Part shown: piece after piece, positions 33,651 through 44,869 of the stretch
Position numbering within the stretch: the first letter of the stretch is position 1
Layout: the number at the start of each line of letters is the position of its first letter
NCBI RefSeq assembly: GCF_027596085.1
Contig: NC_072458.1
Coordinates: forward strand, 22,950,062 to 23,014,061
Direction: 5' to 3'
Origin: Anoplopoma fimbria
Taxonomy: Eukaryota > Chordata > Actinopteri > Perciformes > Anoplopomatidae
DNA length: 64,000 nucleotides
Notes under the pieces: model-generated
Told to the model about the DNA's origin: nothing
Seen by the model: only the letters and a program-made list of their open reading frames with translations
The model's database searches: none
Position numbers and translations under genes: made by a program

Positions 33651-34416
33651 AACACACAAACCATGACATTATTTTCTAACATTTTTTTTTGCCTGAACCT
33701 AACTAATTGTTTCACAAAGTTAACCACGTGGCGTTGTGAGTTTCAGGAACACTTGGTTTGCCACCCGGGTTGAATATGTCCAGACTAGAATGAACTCTTC
33801 ACAAAGCTAAAGTTATCAGCACCATTAATGAAACCTTTCTCAGTTTGCTGTTTACTTAAGTTTAAGACTGTAAAAATCAGCTGGGTTTCGATCTTTAATC
33901 AACTTTGGGTCTCTGAAGGTTTAGCGTGGCGTCTTGTGGGCGTCTCTCTGGCTCCAGGGCTCTGATGAACTCCGTCCATAGAGGAGGAGGAGGAGGTCAG
34001 GATTTAAGCTCGCTCCTCTTCCAGACCCCCCTCCGATCGGCGAAAGCAGCTCAGTAACACTGGAGTTTATCCAGCACCGCATGATTGAGGCCACGATGAA
34101 GTCAAGTGTTTTTCAGAGTAATGAGTGTTAGACTGTTTTTATTCCGGAAGGTAGATCCGGCTCACAGCTCCCCACCCCCCAAAATCAACCACCCACCCTC
34201 CCGCCAACGCATTTGTTCAATTTTGTTAAGTGCCACTCAAGAGATATTCCTCAAATTCTGAAATAGATTTCTTTATCTGGGTTTTTTTTTTTGGGGGGGG
34301 AGGTTACAAAAGTGCAGATTTTACATGTTTTTAAGAGCTGAAGTAACAGCAGAGACGGAGATTTTAAAGGTAACTAATCCAATTACACTTGAAGAAAAAG
34401 TGTTTTTTTCTTCAAA
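33651..34416. other. Non-coding stretch
   Basis: Contains (GGA)n near 33,979-33,996 and T/G runs at 34,283-34,301. No gene recognised. Confidence 0.35.
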
Positions 34417-34554
34417 ATGGCGGCGGGAAACAAGCTAATTGCAGCAGAAGAAAGGAACCCAGATGACCCACGCTTAGCCCTTCTGCTAATGATCAACAAC
34501 TTATTCAATCTTCAGATGCATTTGTCAGAATCACTCCAGCCTGAGATGTGGTTT
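34417..34554 (+). CDS. Candidate first coding exon (unidentified)
   Basis: The ATG at 34,417 lies in AAAATGGCGGCGGGAAAC, which holds both a YY1-like AANATGGCGGC and an E2F-like GCGGGAAA, a combination typical of start regions of housekeeping genes. The frame reads MAAGNKLIAAEERNPDDPRL, then ALLLMINNLFNLQMHL, SESLQPEMWF, and meets a consensus donor GTGAGT at 34,555-34,560 (the frame would stop at 34,564-34,566 if unspliced). The peptide has a charged then amphipathic, helix-like composition. I do not recognise it. Flanks are not CpG-rich, which argues against a strong promoter. Confidence 0.28.
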
Positions 34555-34566
34555 GTGAGTTGGTAG

Positions 34567-35510
34567 AAAGTGGCCAATCATTTTAGAAATGAGGAGAGAA
34601 GTTTGGTAGTGACTTTTCAGAAGGTTTGGTTTCAGAAGATCGACACAAAGTGAGAAAGAAAAAGAAGTGATTGCCATTTCTTGCATTACAACAAATTCAG
34701 TTTGTCATTGTTCTTTTAAAAAGTAATTGTAGTATATAAAAGGTAAATATCTGTCCTCTGATATAACATAAAGATCAGTTTACTCGTCAACTCATCCTGC
34801 AAAAAACAGTTGAATATTTATGGCGGTAAGTCTGCGTTACAAAAAGGGTGTGTTGAGTTCCTAAGACATTGATGTTCACTGTTCAGAGAGTCTAATAGAA
34901 GATTCCATGGAGTTGCATTATGGGAAATGTAGGATCCAATGGCAATGGAGTATGACCAATAAATGGAGACAATATATCAGAGAAGACGGCAACTTCAGAA
35001 CCAGCTGACCATGAGTTCAATGTTCGCTACTTCAGGATTTGTTTGGCAAAGGCGTTTCCATAATCCATGTAGCACATCAACTTTAGCTTAGTTTCCATAG
35101 AGCTTTTCAAATATTACTTCAAAATGCACATAAAGATATGTGAATGGAAAAGAGGCTATTATGGTCCAAGGTTGGAGCCCCAACCGACAGGCCAAAGATT
35201 GAATATTAACGTGAAACAAAAATATAAAAAATAAAAAAATGCAGGAAGAAAAAGATGGGGAATGACATTCAACAGTTGTGCAAAGCGCTTTAAACCTCTA
35301 AATTATTATGGTTTTAAATCAAATAGGTTGTAGAGAAAATAAGAGAAAAGTATTGTACTCTTTCTTTCAGGCTGCAAAACTTCTCAACACACACCACCAA
35401 TGAGAAAAAATTGACAAAAGTCTTTGGATTCATCTTGGTTCTGTGCTGATATGTCTTTTATATTTCATAATGTAATATGTACACCTACATGTCACATTTT
35501 TAATAAGACA
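34567..35510. other. Non-coding stretch
   Basis: AT-rich. TTGCATTATGGGAAATGTAG at about 34,913-34,932 resembles GCATTGTGGGTAATGTAGG at 45,497, just beyond the 3' end of inverted repeat A copy 4. No gene recognised. Confidence 0.35.
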
Positions 35511-35960
35511 TACGCTGCGGTGGAAACCAGATCTGAATGTGGCTCAGGTGCTTAGCTGATCGTCACCGAGCTGAGATCACATTTCTGCTGCTCAGAGGTG
35601 GCACGCCGCGATACTCCACCGATATCAAACACTACTCCCATCGCAGGCCAATTGGAGATAGACTGCTGGGAAATTTTCGAAAATTACTATTCCAAATTTA
35701 CAAGGTGGAGCGCTGCCACTGTTAGACAGTTTAGGGAGAGCCGCGGTGCGTAAACCGTTTTAGTTCGTCTCCTGCTGTGATGCAATCTGTTACGAGCATC
35801 AGTCAAATCACCCTCTCTGTTAGAGGATAGGAAAACACAGCCGTCAGCCAAGTCGGGAAAACTCGGTAAACATTATGGAGGGTTCTCCCAACCTGCATTT
35901 AGACGGCGGATTGAGCTGCAGCACCGAGAGAAAATCCAACACATGCCGAGCTCTGAAATG
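35511..35960. other. Candidate conserved non-coding block
   Basis: Balanced, non-repetitive sequence with above-background CpG (GCACGCCGCGATACTCCACC, AGAGCCGCGGTGCG, AAGTCGGGAAAACTCGG). Short frames only (62 codons at 35,537-35,725, not starting convincingly). It could be regulatory or an untranslated exon. Confidence 0.25.
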
Positions 35961-36391
35961 TCTCGATGTTAAATATGAATACAGGCCATTTTTATTTTTC
36001 ACCATGTAATCAGAGGCTTCTTCTTCTTCTCTTTATGTTCACTTTGATTAATCCAGAACAGTTCTGCTTCCTGTCTTCTTTACCAAACACAGACAGGCTT
36101 TATGATGGCAAATATTTAATTTCCTGGTTATTCTTTTTATTCTTCTTATTCTGGCTATTTATGGTTTCATAACTTTCATAATAACTGCAGGAGATGGCAG
36201 AAATATCCTCGGCTTAGTTCAGAGCCTTGGAGAATCTATAACGAGGAGAACGGAAGCTCGCAGTGGAATAATATTATATATTCTGTGTGTCTGAAAGTTT
36301 ACTATTCATTAACCCCTTCATTCACCAGTAGCAATAAACAATGTGTTCACAAATCCAGACATGCAACCACACATCCGCTCTGATTGGGCGG
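35961..36391. other. Non-coding spacer
   Basis: AT-rich with a CTT-type run near 36,016-36,032. No feature supported. Confidence 0.35.
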
Positions 36392-36670
36392 TTATTTATT
36401 CCCATTGGTGCTGTCGTACCGGTACACAACAAAGCAGTTCCTTTCCACATATCGTTTTTCTTCTTCAGCTCCCGTTAGCTCGTAACAGTTTCCACCCTCA
36501 AGAGAATCAAGAAGCCGACCGTGACGATCAGCTGTAGTTTGAAGGATGGATGCTAATTCAGAATTTGTTTTTCTGACCAATGCTGACAATCTGCAATATG
36601 CGCCAACAGGCAACTGACCTTTAAGGTGGACCCAGTTTTCACTTTTTCTATATATTTCTTTTAACTGCAA
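36392..36670 (-). CDS. Candidate exon-like open frame (unidentified)
   Basis: On the minus strand the frame is open for more than 90 codons with a soluble-protein composition: LKEIYRKSENWVHLKGQL, then ASILQTTADRHGRLLDSL and GAEEEKRYVERNCFVVYRYD, ending NGNK before TAA. The first codon of the interval is TTG; the frame stays open about 12 codons further upstream without an ATG, so if real it is an internal or terminal exon or a decayed gene. I do not recognise the family. It lies next to LINE debris at 36,725 and could itself be transposon-derived. Confidence 0.22.
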   Translation of the reverse strand: MQLKEIYRKSENWVHLKGQLPVGAYCRLSALVRKTNSELASILQTTADRHGRLLDSLEGGNCYELTGAEEEKRYVERNCFVVYRYDSTNGNK

Positions 36671-36724
36671 TGCCAGGCCTCGGGATAGAGAATATATAAT
36701 TGAGAATTATATATATTTATGATC

Positions 36725-36800
36725 TGGCCTAGGAACGCCTCAAGGTTCTCCAGGAAGTGCTGGAAAACGCTGCCAGGGAGGGGGGGTATCTGGAACCCCA
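36725..36800 (+). mobile_element. Small LINE 3'-end fragment
   Basis: GGCCTAGGAACGCCTCAAGG, then CAGGAAGTGCTGGAAAACGC and GGTATCTGGAACCCCACTG matches the tail of a common fish non-LTR retrotransposon, better preserved at 38,640-38,930. Nothing of the coding region remains upstream. Confidence 0.5.
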
Positions 36801-38429
36801 CTGATCAGAGATTCATGTTTCCCAGAGGATGAAACCCTGAATTCTTCTCATCAGGTTAACCTTTTAATTTGTCCCGTAATTTGGTTTATCCTCAAATACA
36901 TGAAAGCTGATTACATCCCCATCAGCCTCAGCTGTACTTTGCGTCCAGCCAATTAGCAAATATGGCATGCTAACAGGCTAAACTACCCCTGCTAAACAGC
37001 AGCATGTTTGCATTAGCTGGTCTTGTTCGAGGTTAGTCAGCACAGTGAATGGCATGCTGTCACGCCTCCACTGTTTCAGTCCAAATGTGTGAACATGGCT
37101 CAAGTGCATGAAGTAAATCTATCTCCTGTCCTCTGGGACAAGGATATGAGTAAAGTCATGCTCACACAATGCAGATAACACTTTGGTTTTTACAGACTTT
37201 TTGTACATACAGTACAATGATTTCTTTTACAACTAAATGAGGATTTTACTTCCAGTTTTTGAAGAAGTGATTCAACACAACGAACATACAAAATCATAGC
37301 ACGCCTTCACATTCTGTTCTCTCATCTGTTGACAGTTGGTTTGTGCAGAATTCTGCTTCTGTGTTGCTGTATTTTGTCGACAAGTAAAGTCCAAAGAAAG
37401 TCTGTTTTAAGAATGTTAATTTGGGGCTTTTTGCAACCTGAGTTTTCCCACTGAGAGACTGAAACCGAGGAATGAGGACGGAGGAGGGTCGAGGGTGTCG
37501 AGGCTGGAAGGAGAGATGTGAGAAAAAAGAAGGAGGGATGGGAGGAGCAGAGAGACTCTCTGATGTAAACTGAACGCTTCAGCAATCCATTTGTTCTGCA
37601 GGATTTTCCAAACAATTCCCCGATGACGGAGGTGGTGTAACAGAGAGAAAGAGACAAAAACAGCAATGCAGCCATAAAATCTGTCTCCGATCAGAGCAGC
37701 TGGACTTGATTTTTCTTCTAGATATTCTTGTGTCTTTTGTTTCCCTTCTGATGGCGGTTAAACACAGTTTTCTATGTGTATTATTTCTGTTGTATGTTAT
37801 GTAAAGATTGTGTCGACACTGAACTCGACCACCCTTCCTTCTCACTTGGTTTCCCTCTCGGAGCAGGAAACAATATCCAGCATGGAGAGGTGGGACTTGG
37901 ACCATGTCTCCATCTGTACAATATTATCCTTGTTCTTTCCCTCTTTGTTCGGTTTGTGTATTCAGTATTAGTCCTGCATGAGTTTTCCACAAAAATCCTC
38001 CTCAAGGGTCGAAAACAACAGAAAACAGTCGGACCTGGTTCAAGTATTTCTGTGTATGCCTGTAGGAGAAATCCGCCCTGAACGCTGTTACGCAACTGTT
38101 GGCAGCATGCTTCACATGTTTGGGTCCTTTTAGCAGTTTGATGCATGTTTGTTCTTGTTGTGGATAATCGGCTATTGATGTGGAGGGCTGGGGATGGAAC
38201 CACAAGGGTCCGGAGCACGGAGAATCAAAGACTCTCAAGTACATAAAGCTTGCATTGAATGTCTTACAGATTTGTCAGATTGGCTTTGTGTTCTTTGATC
38301 ACATAGTTCAAACTTCAAATCTAATTTTCTTTATTTTTATTTGATACAAGTGGCTGTTTTTACTTAAAACTTAAAACTTCATCATTTCTCAAAATAGCTT
38401 TTTACAGAAACTCGTTGAAAATTTGAGAA
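36801..38429. other. Non-coding stretch with chance open frames
   Basis: Minus-strand frames at 37,322-37,675, 37,579-37,905, 37,781-38,218 and 38,002-38,244 overlap in different frames and lack a consistent exon. No known domain was recognised. GCTAACAGGCTAAACTACCC near 36,970 echoes the GTTAGCAT repeats at the right end. Confidence 0.3.
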
Positions 38430-38945
38430 TGACACCTAGCCCTACGTTTCAACCCTCACCTCCTGAGCTGTGGGGAGTGACCAAAAGAAAGATATCACAG
38501 ATACAAGCAGCAGAAATGAGCTTCCTTCATAGGGTGGCTGGGCTCAGCTTTAGGATGGGAAAAGGGGCCGGCTGAGGTGTTCAACATCTGATCAGGATCC
38601 TCCTGGACGCCGTCCTTTAGAGGTTTTCTGGGTACGTAAAACAGCTAAAAGGCCCCGGGGAAGACCAGAACAGGCTGGACCGGGAACTCCTCTGGGTTCC
38701 CCAGGAGGGAGCTGGAAAGCGTTGATGGGGAGACAAATGTCTGGACAGAAATATTACATCCGACTTTGACAGAAACCCTGTGCACCAATTAAGGAATGGG
38801 TTTTCCCAGTTTACTCCTGACATCAACCCCAATCCAACAGCTTTGGGAGGAGCTGGAAAGCGTTGCTGGGGAGATGGACGTCTGGAACACCCTGAAAAGC
38901 CTTCTGCAACGTTGCCTCGGATAAGAGAAAGAAGATGATGCATGG
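38430..38945 (+). mobile_element. Decayed LINE 3' region with Tc1 debris inside
   Basis: GAGCTGTGGGGAGTGACCAA, then a frame reading QIQAAEMSFLHRVAGLSF, matches the conserved C-terminal region of a fish non-LTR reverse transcriptase. Next come CGGGAACTCCTCTGGGTTCC, GAGCTGGAAAGCGTTGATGG, and at the end GGATAAGAGAAAGAAGATGA with GCATGGACGGA, the typical LINE tail. The GGAGCTGGAAAGCGTTGMTG segment occurs twice (38,709 and 38,851), flanking a Tc1-like piece at 38,763-38,834. Frames are broken. Confidence 0.65.
38763..38834 (+). mobile_element. Tc1/mariner-like transposase fragment, plus arm
   Basis: TGCACCAATTAAGGAATGGG then TTTTCCCAGTTTACTCCTGA and CATCAACCCCAATC. This is the SPDLNP segment of the DDE domain of Tc1-type transposases, with a deletion of about 12 bp relative to its inverted partner at 39,149-39,232. 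It is a non-functional scrap. Confidence 0.55.
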
Positions 38946-39148
38946 ACGGATAATCAATATATCATGAAGGGAAAAGCTTACTAGAAGTTAAAACAAAGAT
39001 ACAAGAGCAAGAGAAAGTCAAATTCTACCCAAAAAGCATTGCTGGAAACTATGTGGACCCTCAACCTTTACACCCAAATATGATTGTTGAACATCTGAAC
39101 CCGAAACCAGGTTAATTCATTCAAACCCATGTCAGTGGCAAAGCCGTA

Positions 39149-39232
39149 GATTGGGGTTGAGGTCAGGACTCCAGTCCGCAGCAAACTGGGAAAACCATTC
39201 CTTCACTGGTGCAAATGCTCTCTGTTAAAGTT
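39149..39232 (-). mobile_element. Tc1/mariner-like transposase fragment, minus arm
   Basis: On minus: GCACCAGTGAAGGAATGG, then TTTGCTGCGGACTGGAGTCC and TGACCTCAACCCCAATC. WSPDLNPN corresponds to the conserved (W)SPDLNPIEN of the catalytic domain. It forms an inverted pair with 38,763-38,834. Confidence 0.6.
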
Positions 39233-39287
39233 GGACTGCCTGAAATAGTCGTGCATGGTGTGACGTGATGATTTCCCTTAACTGGAA

Positions 39288-39893
39288 CTAATGCGTCCAG
39301 ACCACGTCGTAAAGAAGACGTGTGATCTTTAAAGCGATGAACAAAGCTGTGGAGTGTTGCTGAGTGTCTGGGGAAACTCCGGTCCCTTCTCCAGGAGCTC
39401 TGAGGTCATTAAGTTTAAAAAAAATTTGGCTTTCAAAATCAAATCTGGCTGTTTGATGAAACGCTCCCCTCAAGTGAAGACAGTTCATGCACTCGTCGGT
39501 GCATGAACTTAACCCCCTGACATTCGATAAACACCACAAATCCGACGCTTCCTTAAAGTGTCGGAGAATCTGTGGAAAACTATTTTTGTATTCTCCGTGT
39601 TCGTGGAAAGCAGCTGTGAGCAGAGTGGGAGTCGTACCGAGGCTACATCTGCACAGCATTACACTTGTTAATCCACTCTGAGAGTTGTTTTTTTTTTTCT
39701 CTTCTCTGTAACAACATCTTGATTCTCTCCAAGTAATTCTTCCCTGGAGGGGTTGTGAGGAGTCACGGCGGAGCGTGTTCAGAAACTTTAATATCTTGCG
39801 AGTGCTTCTCCCTGAGGTCGCCGGGTTCGGTTCAAGCTGCCGGTGCCAGCAGAGCAGATTGAACAAGCAAAAAACAAAAAAAAAGGCAGCCAT
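39288..39893 (-). CDS. Long open frame, doubtful gene (unidentified)
   Basis: The longest frame that is not low-complexity: 201 codons from an ATG at 39,891-39,893 (minus). The N-terminus is hydrophobic (MAAFFFVFCLFNLLCWHRQ) and the remainder is Ser/Arg/Cys-mixed, without a domain I recognise; it ends LLYDVVWTH. The hydrophobic start comes from an A/T homopolymer, and a frame of this length is only marginally unexpected in 128 kb of six-frame sequence. I consider chance more likely than a gene. Confidence 0.12.
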   Translation of the reverse strand: MAAFFFVFCLFNLLCWHRQLEPNPATSGRSTRKILKFLNTLRRDSSQPLQGRITWRESRCCYREEKKKNNSQSGLTSVMLCRCSLGTTPTLLTAAFHEHGEYKNSFPQILRHFKEASDLWCLSNVRGLSSCTDECMNCLHLRGAFHQTARFDFESQIFFKLNDLRAPGEGTGVSPDTQQHSTALFIALKITRLLYDVVWTH

Positions 39894-40643
39894 TTTCTTG
39901 GCTAACACGTCCTTGAGCAAGGCACTCGTGGTGTTATGAAGTCAAATAAACTCTCCTGGAGAGTCAGATGGTGCTGAAATGATGAAGTCATTCAACAGAA
40001 AACAGACAAACGGGTGTCGATAAAGTTATTTATTGAAGAAAAACTAAATATATTTTTCTCAAAAACTTCATGACTTCACATTTGGTTCAAGAAAACCAGA
40101 TCTCTGATTGACATTATTTCCTCCTGTGTTATAGATTGTATTACAATTATATGTTTTGGCAAAAAAAAAAATTGTTTCCATTAATAATAAATTATAATTT
40201 GCAGCATTAATTGACAGTTCAATTAATTATCGAGTTTGTTTGATTAGAGAACAGCTTTTTCTAATTATTTTCGCATTTAACTCAAAATTTGGGGAATTCT
40301 TGACAGATATGACATCTTCCACTGCTGGGAATAAAAAAAAAATCAACAAAATCAACTAATTTTGACAGTAAAACACTTGATTTTGCTAATTCAAAATAAT
40401 CTATATGCTTTAATACATACAGCTATAAATATGATATGATATATATAATAAAAATGGAGTAAATATGTAAACTCGCAAGGCTGAATAACGAGTATTTATT
40501 ATGTCCTTGAATGCAACGTTAGCATTTAGCATTAGCATCACTGTGCAGGATTCAAGTCTAATTTATTGTCATTGCTCGTTTGCTCGTATTCCCTAAAAAA
40601 ATTAAGCAGGATTCATTCAGAGAGTGCAGTTCGTGACAGTGTG
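39894..40643. other. AT-rich non-coding stretch
   Basis: No gene. GTTAGCATTTAGCATTAGC at about 40,518 is a small example of the GTTAGCAT words that fill 62,760-63,640. Confidence 0.4.
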
Positions 40644-40657
40644 GTCTCCATGGTTAC
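40644..40657. promoter_or_regulatory. RFX-type X-box
   Basis: GTCTCCATGGTTAC fits GTNNCCATGGNNAC, the palindromic RFX consensus. Function inferred. Confidence 0.4.
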
Positions 40658-40767
40658 GTAGCCGTGACGGGTTGACGAAAGGGGGCGGGACTTAACTGAA
40701 GAGTCAAACCAGTAAAAAACTGAACAAACCTTGTTTTCTGCTCGTCTCTGTCCGAGGCCAATGCATC

Positions 40768-40891
<124 letters not shown>

Positions 40892-41042
40892 ACTCGGAGG
40901 ACGCGTGTTTGATGCCGTCTCAGGACTTAACAGGATGTTAGATGACAAGAAGTTACAGCGATCTCTCTGTCTGCTTCTTCGAACGGTTTGTGTTTGTTTA
41001 CGACAACGAGAGATTAAGACCCATCTGGTGTCCGTGTGTGTG

Positions 41043-41045
<3 letters not shown>

Positions 41046-41100
<55 letters not shown>
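41046..41100. repeat. (GT)n microsatellite
   Basis: About 27 repeats. Confidence 0.99.
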
Positions 41101-41104
<4 letters not shown>

Positions 41105-41216
41105 GTAGGTTCGGTTTGGTTGGGAGAAGAAGAATAGAATCGGCGAATGAGTGTTTTTCCAGCTTCGTGTGTGTAAGCGAATGAAAGAAACACCGAGATG
41201 GATATCGACACAAAAG

Positions 41217-41217
<1 letters not shown>

Positions 41218-41284
<67 letters not shown>
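41218..41284. repeat. (TG)n microsatellite
   Basis: About 33 repeats. Confidence 0.99.
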
Positions 41285-41285
<1 letters not shown>

Positions 41286-41387
41286 CGACGGTGTGTGAAT
41301 GATAATGACCTCTGACTCTGTCGGTTCTCCGTTACTTTACTGGATTAGCTCCCCTTCACTGCACTGCCTCTGGATACACACACAGTA

Positions 41388-41390
<3 letters not shown>

Positions 41391-41453
<63 letters not shown>
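41391..41453. repeat. (CA)n microsatellite
   Basis: About 31 repeats. This is the point where array polarity switches from TG to CA. Confidence 0.99.
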
Positions 41454-41456
<3 letters not shown>

Positions 41457-41920
41457 GTAAATGCCCGACCTTACAACAGCCGATATAAAGCAGCGTATTT
41501 GTCGGCACCGCAGCGCCCTGACAACAGATACTACACAACAGATACTGCTTGGTGTACAACAGGAGATACAGTCACAACGTGTATCAATATGTAGACAAAT
41601 CAATGTATTGATTCAGGTACTTACTCAGTATTTCACCATCTTTTACTGAACCTAAAGTATTTTGAATGTACTTTCGTAGGAAAACACACAGAAATGACGA
41701 GTATCTTATTCATAAAATATACAAAATACTTCATTATTGTTTAAAAAAACTGCACAAGAGTCTAGATATTGATGTATTTATACTACGTCATGCTATGTAT
41801 TCATGTTTATGTAGTATGCTGCCTCTCTATCGTACTAGTGAGGTATCACACCGTGTACTCTACTGTTGATTCACTGCATTGACACACACACACATATACT
41901 GACTCATACGTGCATGACAC

Positions 41921-41921
<1 letters not shown>

Positions 41922-41997
<76 letters not shown>
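41922..41997. repeat. (AC)n microsatellite
   Basis: About 38 repeats. Confidence 0.99.
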
Positions 41998-41999
<2 letters not shown>

Positions 42000-42139
42000 C
42001 CCGTGAAGATTCTTTCCTCTTTGCATGTGTAATAGTGCTCACACACACACACTTAGTCTTTCTCTTTCACACCCGTTTACACATTCGCTCACGCACCAAC
42101 AGTACACACATTTGCAGTATTACAGTACTCCCTCTCTCC

Positions 42140-42143
<4 letters not shown>

Positions 42144-42201
<58 letters not shown>
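42144..42201. repeat. (CA)n microsatellite
   Basis: About 29 repeats. CA-rich degenerate DNA continues to about 42,290. Confidence 0.99.
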
Positions 42202-42205
<4 letters not shown>

Positions 42206-42323
42206 TATACAGTGTGTATACACATTGCATCATCCTGCACACACATATATACACGTACACAATCTATAGACACACAGCTACACACACATGTTTAATTCAT
42301 AATTGCATCATATTAAACGGCTG

Positions 42324-42325
<2 letters not shown>

Positions 42326-42378
<53 letters not shown>
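42326..42378. repeat. (CA)n microsatellite
   Basis: About 26 repeats. Confidence 0.99.
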
Positions 42379-42380
<2 letters not shown>

Positions 42381-42439
42381 ACACACTGATTGCATCACAG
42401 TCAGGCGGTAAACATCCTGTATTGTTCTCTAAACTTTCA

Positions 42440-43145
42440 TCACAGGCAGCTTAGAAAAACCAGCCAGTCGGTAAATCTGAGCCCTGATCGTCAAATCCAG
42501 TCACATCAGTCTGGGAACCAGTCAGTCAAACCAAAAAATTAAGAAGTCAAACCAGTCACCAAAACAGGAAAACCAGTCAACCATTCCGTTGCAGGAAAAT
42601 CCTAAACTGGTCCATCAAAAAATCAGTCAGCAAAGTCATCTTTAAAAAAGTTTCCCGTCTGAATCTGAACATTGTTTTTTGTCAAATAAAAAAAAAAAAA
42701 TCAGGCGGTAAATCAGCCAATCAGACCAAAAAAATGTGAGTTAGGAAACATTCAACAAATGGGTGTGATGGAACCAGCCAGTCAAGTGTTAAACTGGTCA
42801 TCAAGCAAGCTATTTAAAACCAGCCAGTCAAATATAAAAACGGTCAGACATTTAAAAAAAAAACTTGTCAGTCAGATTTAAAAAACAGTCGGTAAGTCAG
42901 CCAATCAGACCAAAAGAATGTTAGTTCAGAAACATTCAACAAATGGCTGTGAAGGAACCAGCCAGTCAAATGTTAAACTGGTCATCAAGCAGGCTATTTA
43001 AAACCAGTACGTCAAAAAAACTGTTCGTCACTTCTAAAAAACAGTTGTTCGGATATTTTAAAACAGTTGTTCAGATATAAAAACCAGTCAGTCAGATATA
43101 ACAAACAGTTGGTCAGAGTTTAAAAAACAGTCGGTCAAATGTTAA
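42440..43145. repeat. CCAGTCAGTCAAA-type degenerate repeat with a 184-bp duplication
   Basis: The whole block is made of AACCAGYCAGTCAAA, AAACTGGTCATCAAG and AAAACAGTCGGT words. Within it about 115 bp is duplicated with a period of 184 bp (42,714 and 42,898): CAGCCAATCAGACCAAAA, GAAACATTCAACAAATGG, GGAACCAGCCAGTCAA and GCTATTTAAAACCAG match in order. Confidence 0.85.
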
Positions 43146-43250
43146 AGCAGATCTGGATCTTCTCCTCACTCTTATTGTTGAGTTTCAGCAGAAGGCCGAG
43201 CTGCTTGACCAAAACCTCCAGTGAATGAAGGCTTTGTCCACATGGCGAGC

Positions 43251-43356
<106 letters not shown>

Positions 43357-43523
43357 AGAAAAAGTAAAGTGTGTGAAAGAAAGCGGGACAAACAGAACAA
43401 AATCGAGTGAAAAAGAGACAGTGAGACAAAGAAACAGAGAGTTTGGTGTTTCTCAGTGTGGAGCTTAAACAGGCAGCACAGGATGTGCAGCCAAACTATT
43501 TTCTCTGCTTGGCTGCAGCTTCT

Positions 43524-43624
<101 letters not shown>

Positions 43625-43680
43625 TGGACGGCTGATGGGATGTCACTTATTCTCTTTTACAATCACAAAGTACAAGAAAA

Positions 43681-43748
43681 ACACACACACACACACAGTT
43701 TATGATAAACTTCACACACAAACACACATGGACAATGTGTATACAGTC

Positions 43749-43784
<36 letters not shown>

Positions 43785-43793
43785 AACCACAGT

Positions 43794-43878
<85 letters not shown>
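43681..43878. repeat. Three (CA)n arrays in series
   Basis: CA tracts at 43,681-43,697, 43,750-43,781 and 43,797-43,878 (82 bp). The spacer CCTAAACCACAGTCAAA at 43,781-43,797 occurs in exact reverse complement between two TG arrays at 55,376-55,392. Confidence 0.98.
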
Positions 43879-43880
<2 letters not shown>

Positions 43881-44869
43881 CATTCTCATCTGAAACACTT
43901 TCATTAGTGTTTAAAATTCATTTCTTGTATTTTTTGTGGACCTATTCCACCTCCATTTTTCTCCGGATCCTCTGTTTGATCCCCAGTATTGATCCGGTGG
44001 GAAGCCGGTGAGGGATCCTGCCGTTGTTCCTCGTGAAGGATGAGTCGTTCACGGTCTCTTTATGTTGCGTATTCGTCACATGACTTTTAAAAAAAACCCA
44101 ACATATCATTGTGAGACTCGTCTTTCAGTGGTTTGGAGGTAGAGCTTCTGTTTTTCAAACATGGTGACGTTCTACGCTGTCTGGAGAACCTGAGAGAACC
44201 GTGTGAAAGAGAACGTTTAAAGCAATGAGAGCGCTTCCTCTCAGACAGTTGCAGCTCTTCAGAGTCTTTTGATACGTTCACCGCTCCAAGGTTATTATCA
44301 CGACTCGTGGCAGGAATTTGACTTCATCATCAAATCTGAGTAAATGTGTTTTTCAGTTTTTTCACTTGGTTGAAAACAGATTTTTGTTTAATTCGAATAG
44401 TCAGATATCTTCCTTTTTCTGTGCCAATCTTTTAATTTTCTAGCATTTTGGGGGGATTCTATTGGTTGATCAGCTGACTTTGTTATTCTTTTTCCTGGTC
44501 CCAAACTTTGACCTTTGCCCTTATCAAAAACACTACAACAGGGATTGTTTCCCGACCTCACAGATGAGCTCACTGACATTAAGGAAACAGAAAAGTGAGA
44601 AAAGTGTTCTCGTCCAGGTTGTTCTCAGCTTGTTTGTGGATATTCCTACAAAGGTCAATGACCTGTAACTCTGGGATGTCTGACAATATCAAATATGTAT
44701 GTATGTAATTAAAGTAATCATTAACCAGGAAGTACAACGACGCAAAAAACAACACAGGGCGGGGAAGTAGGTCAAACAGAAAACTGCTCTTTCACCCTCT
44801 AGTGACAGCAACAGAAAGCACACTGTGAAGAAAGTTTATTCTGAAAAGACTGTGTGCATGTGACGAGTG
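43879..44869. other. Non-coding stretch
   Basis: No gene supported. The short open frames at 44,087-44,668 carry no recognised domain. Confidence 0.35.

Noticed and set aside
37781..38218. 145-codon minus-strand frame
   Set aside because: Starts at a non-ATG codon, overlaps other open frames in different phases, and has no recognised domain or splice support.
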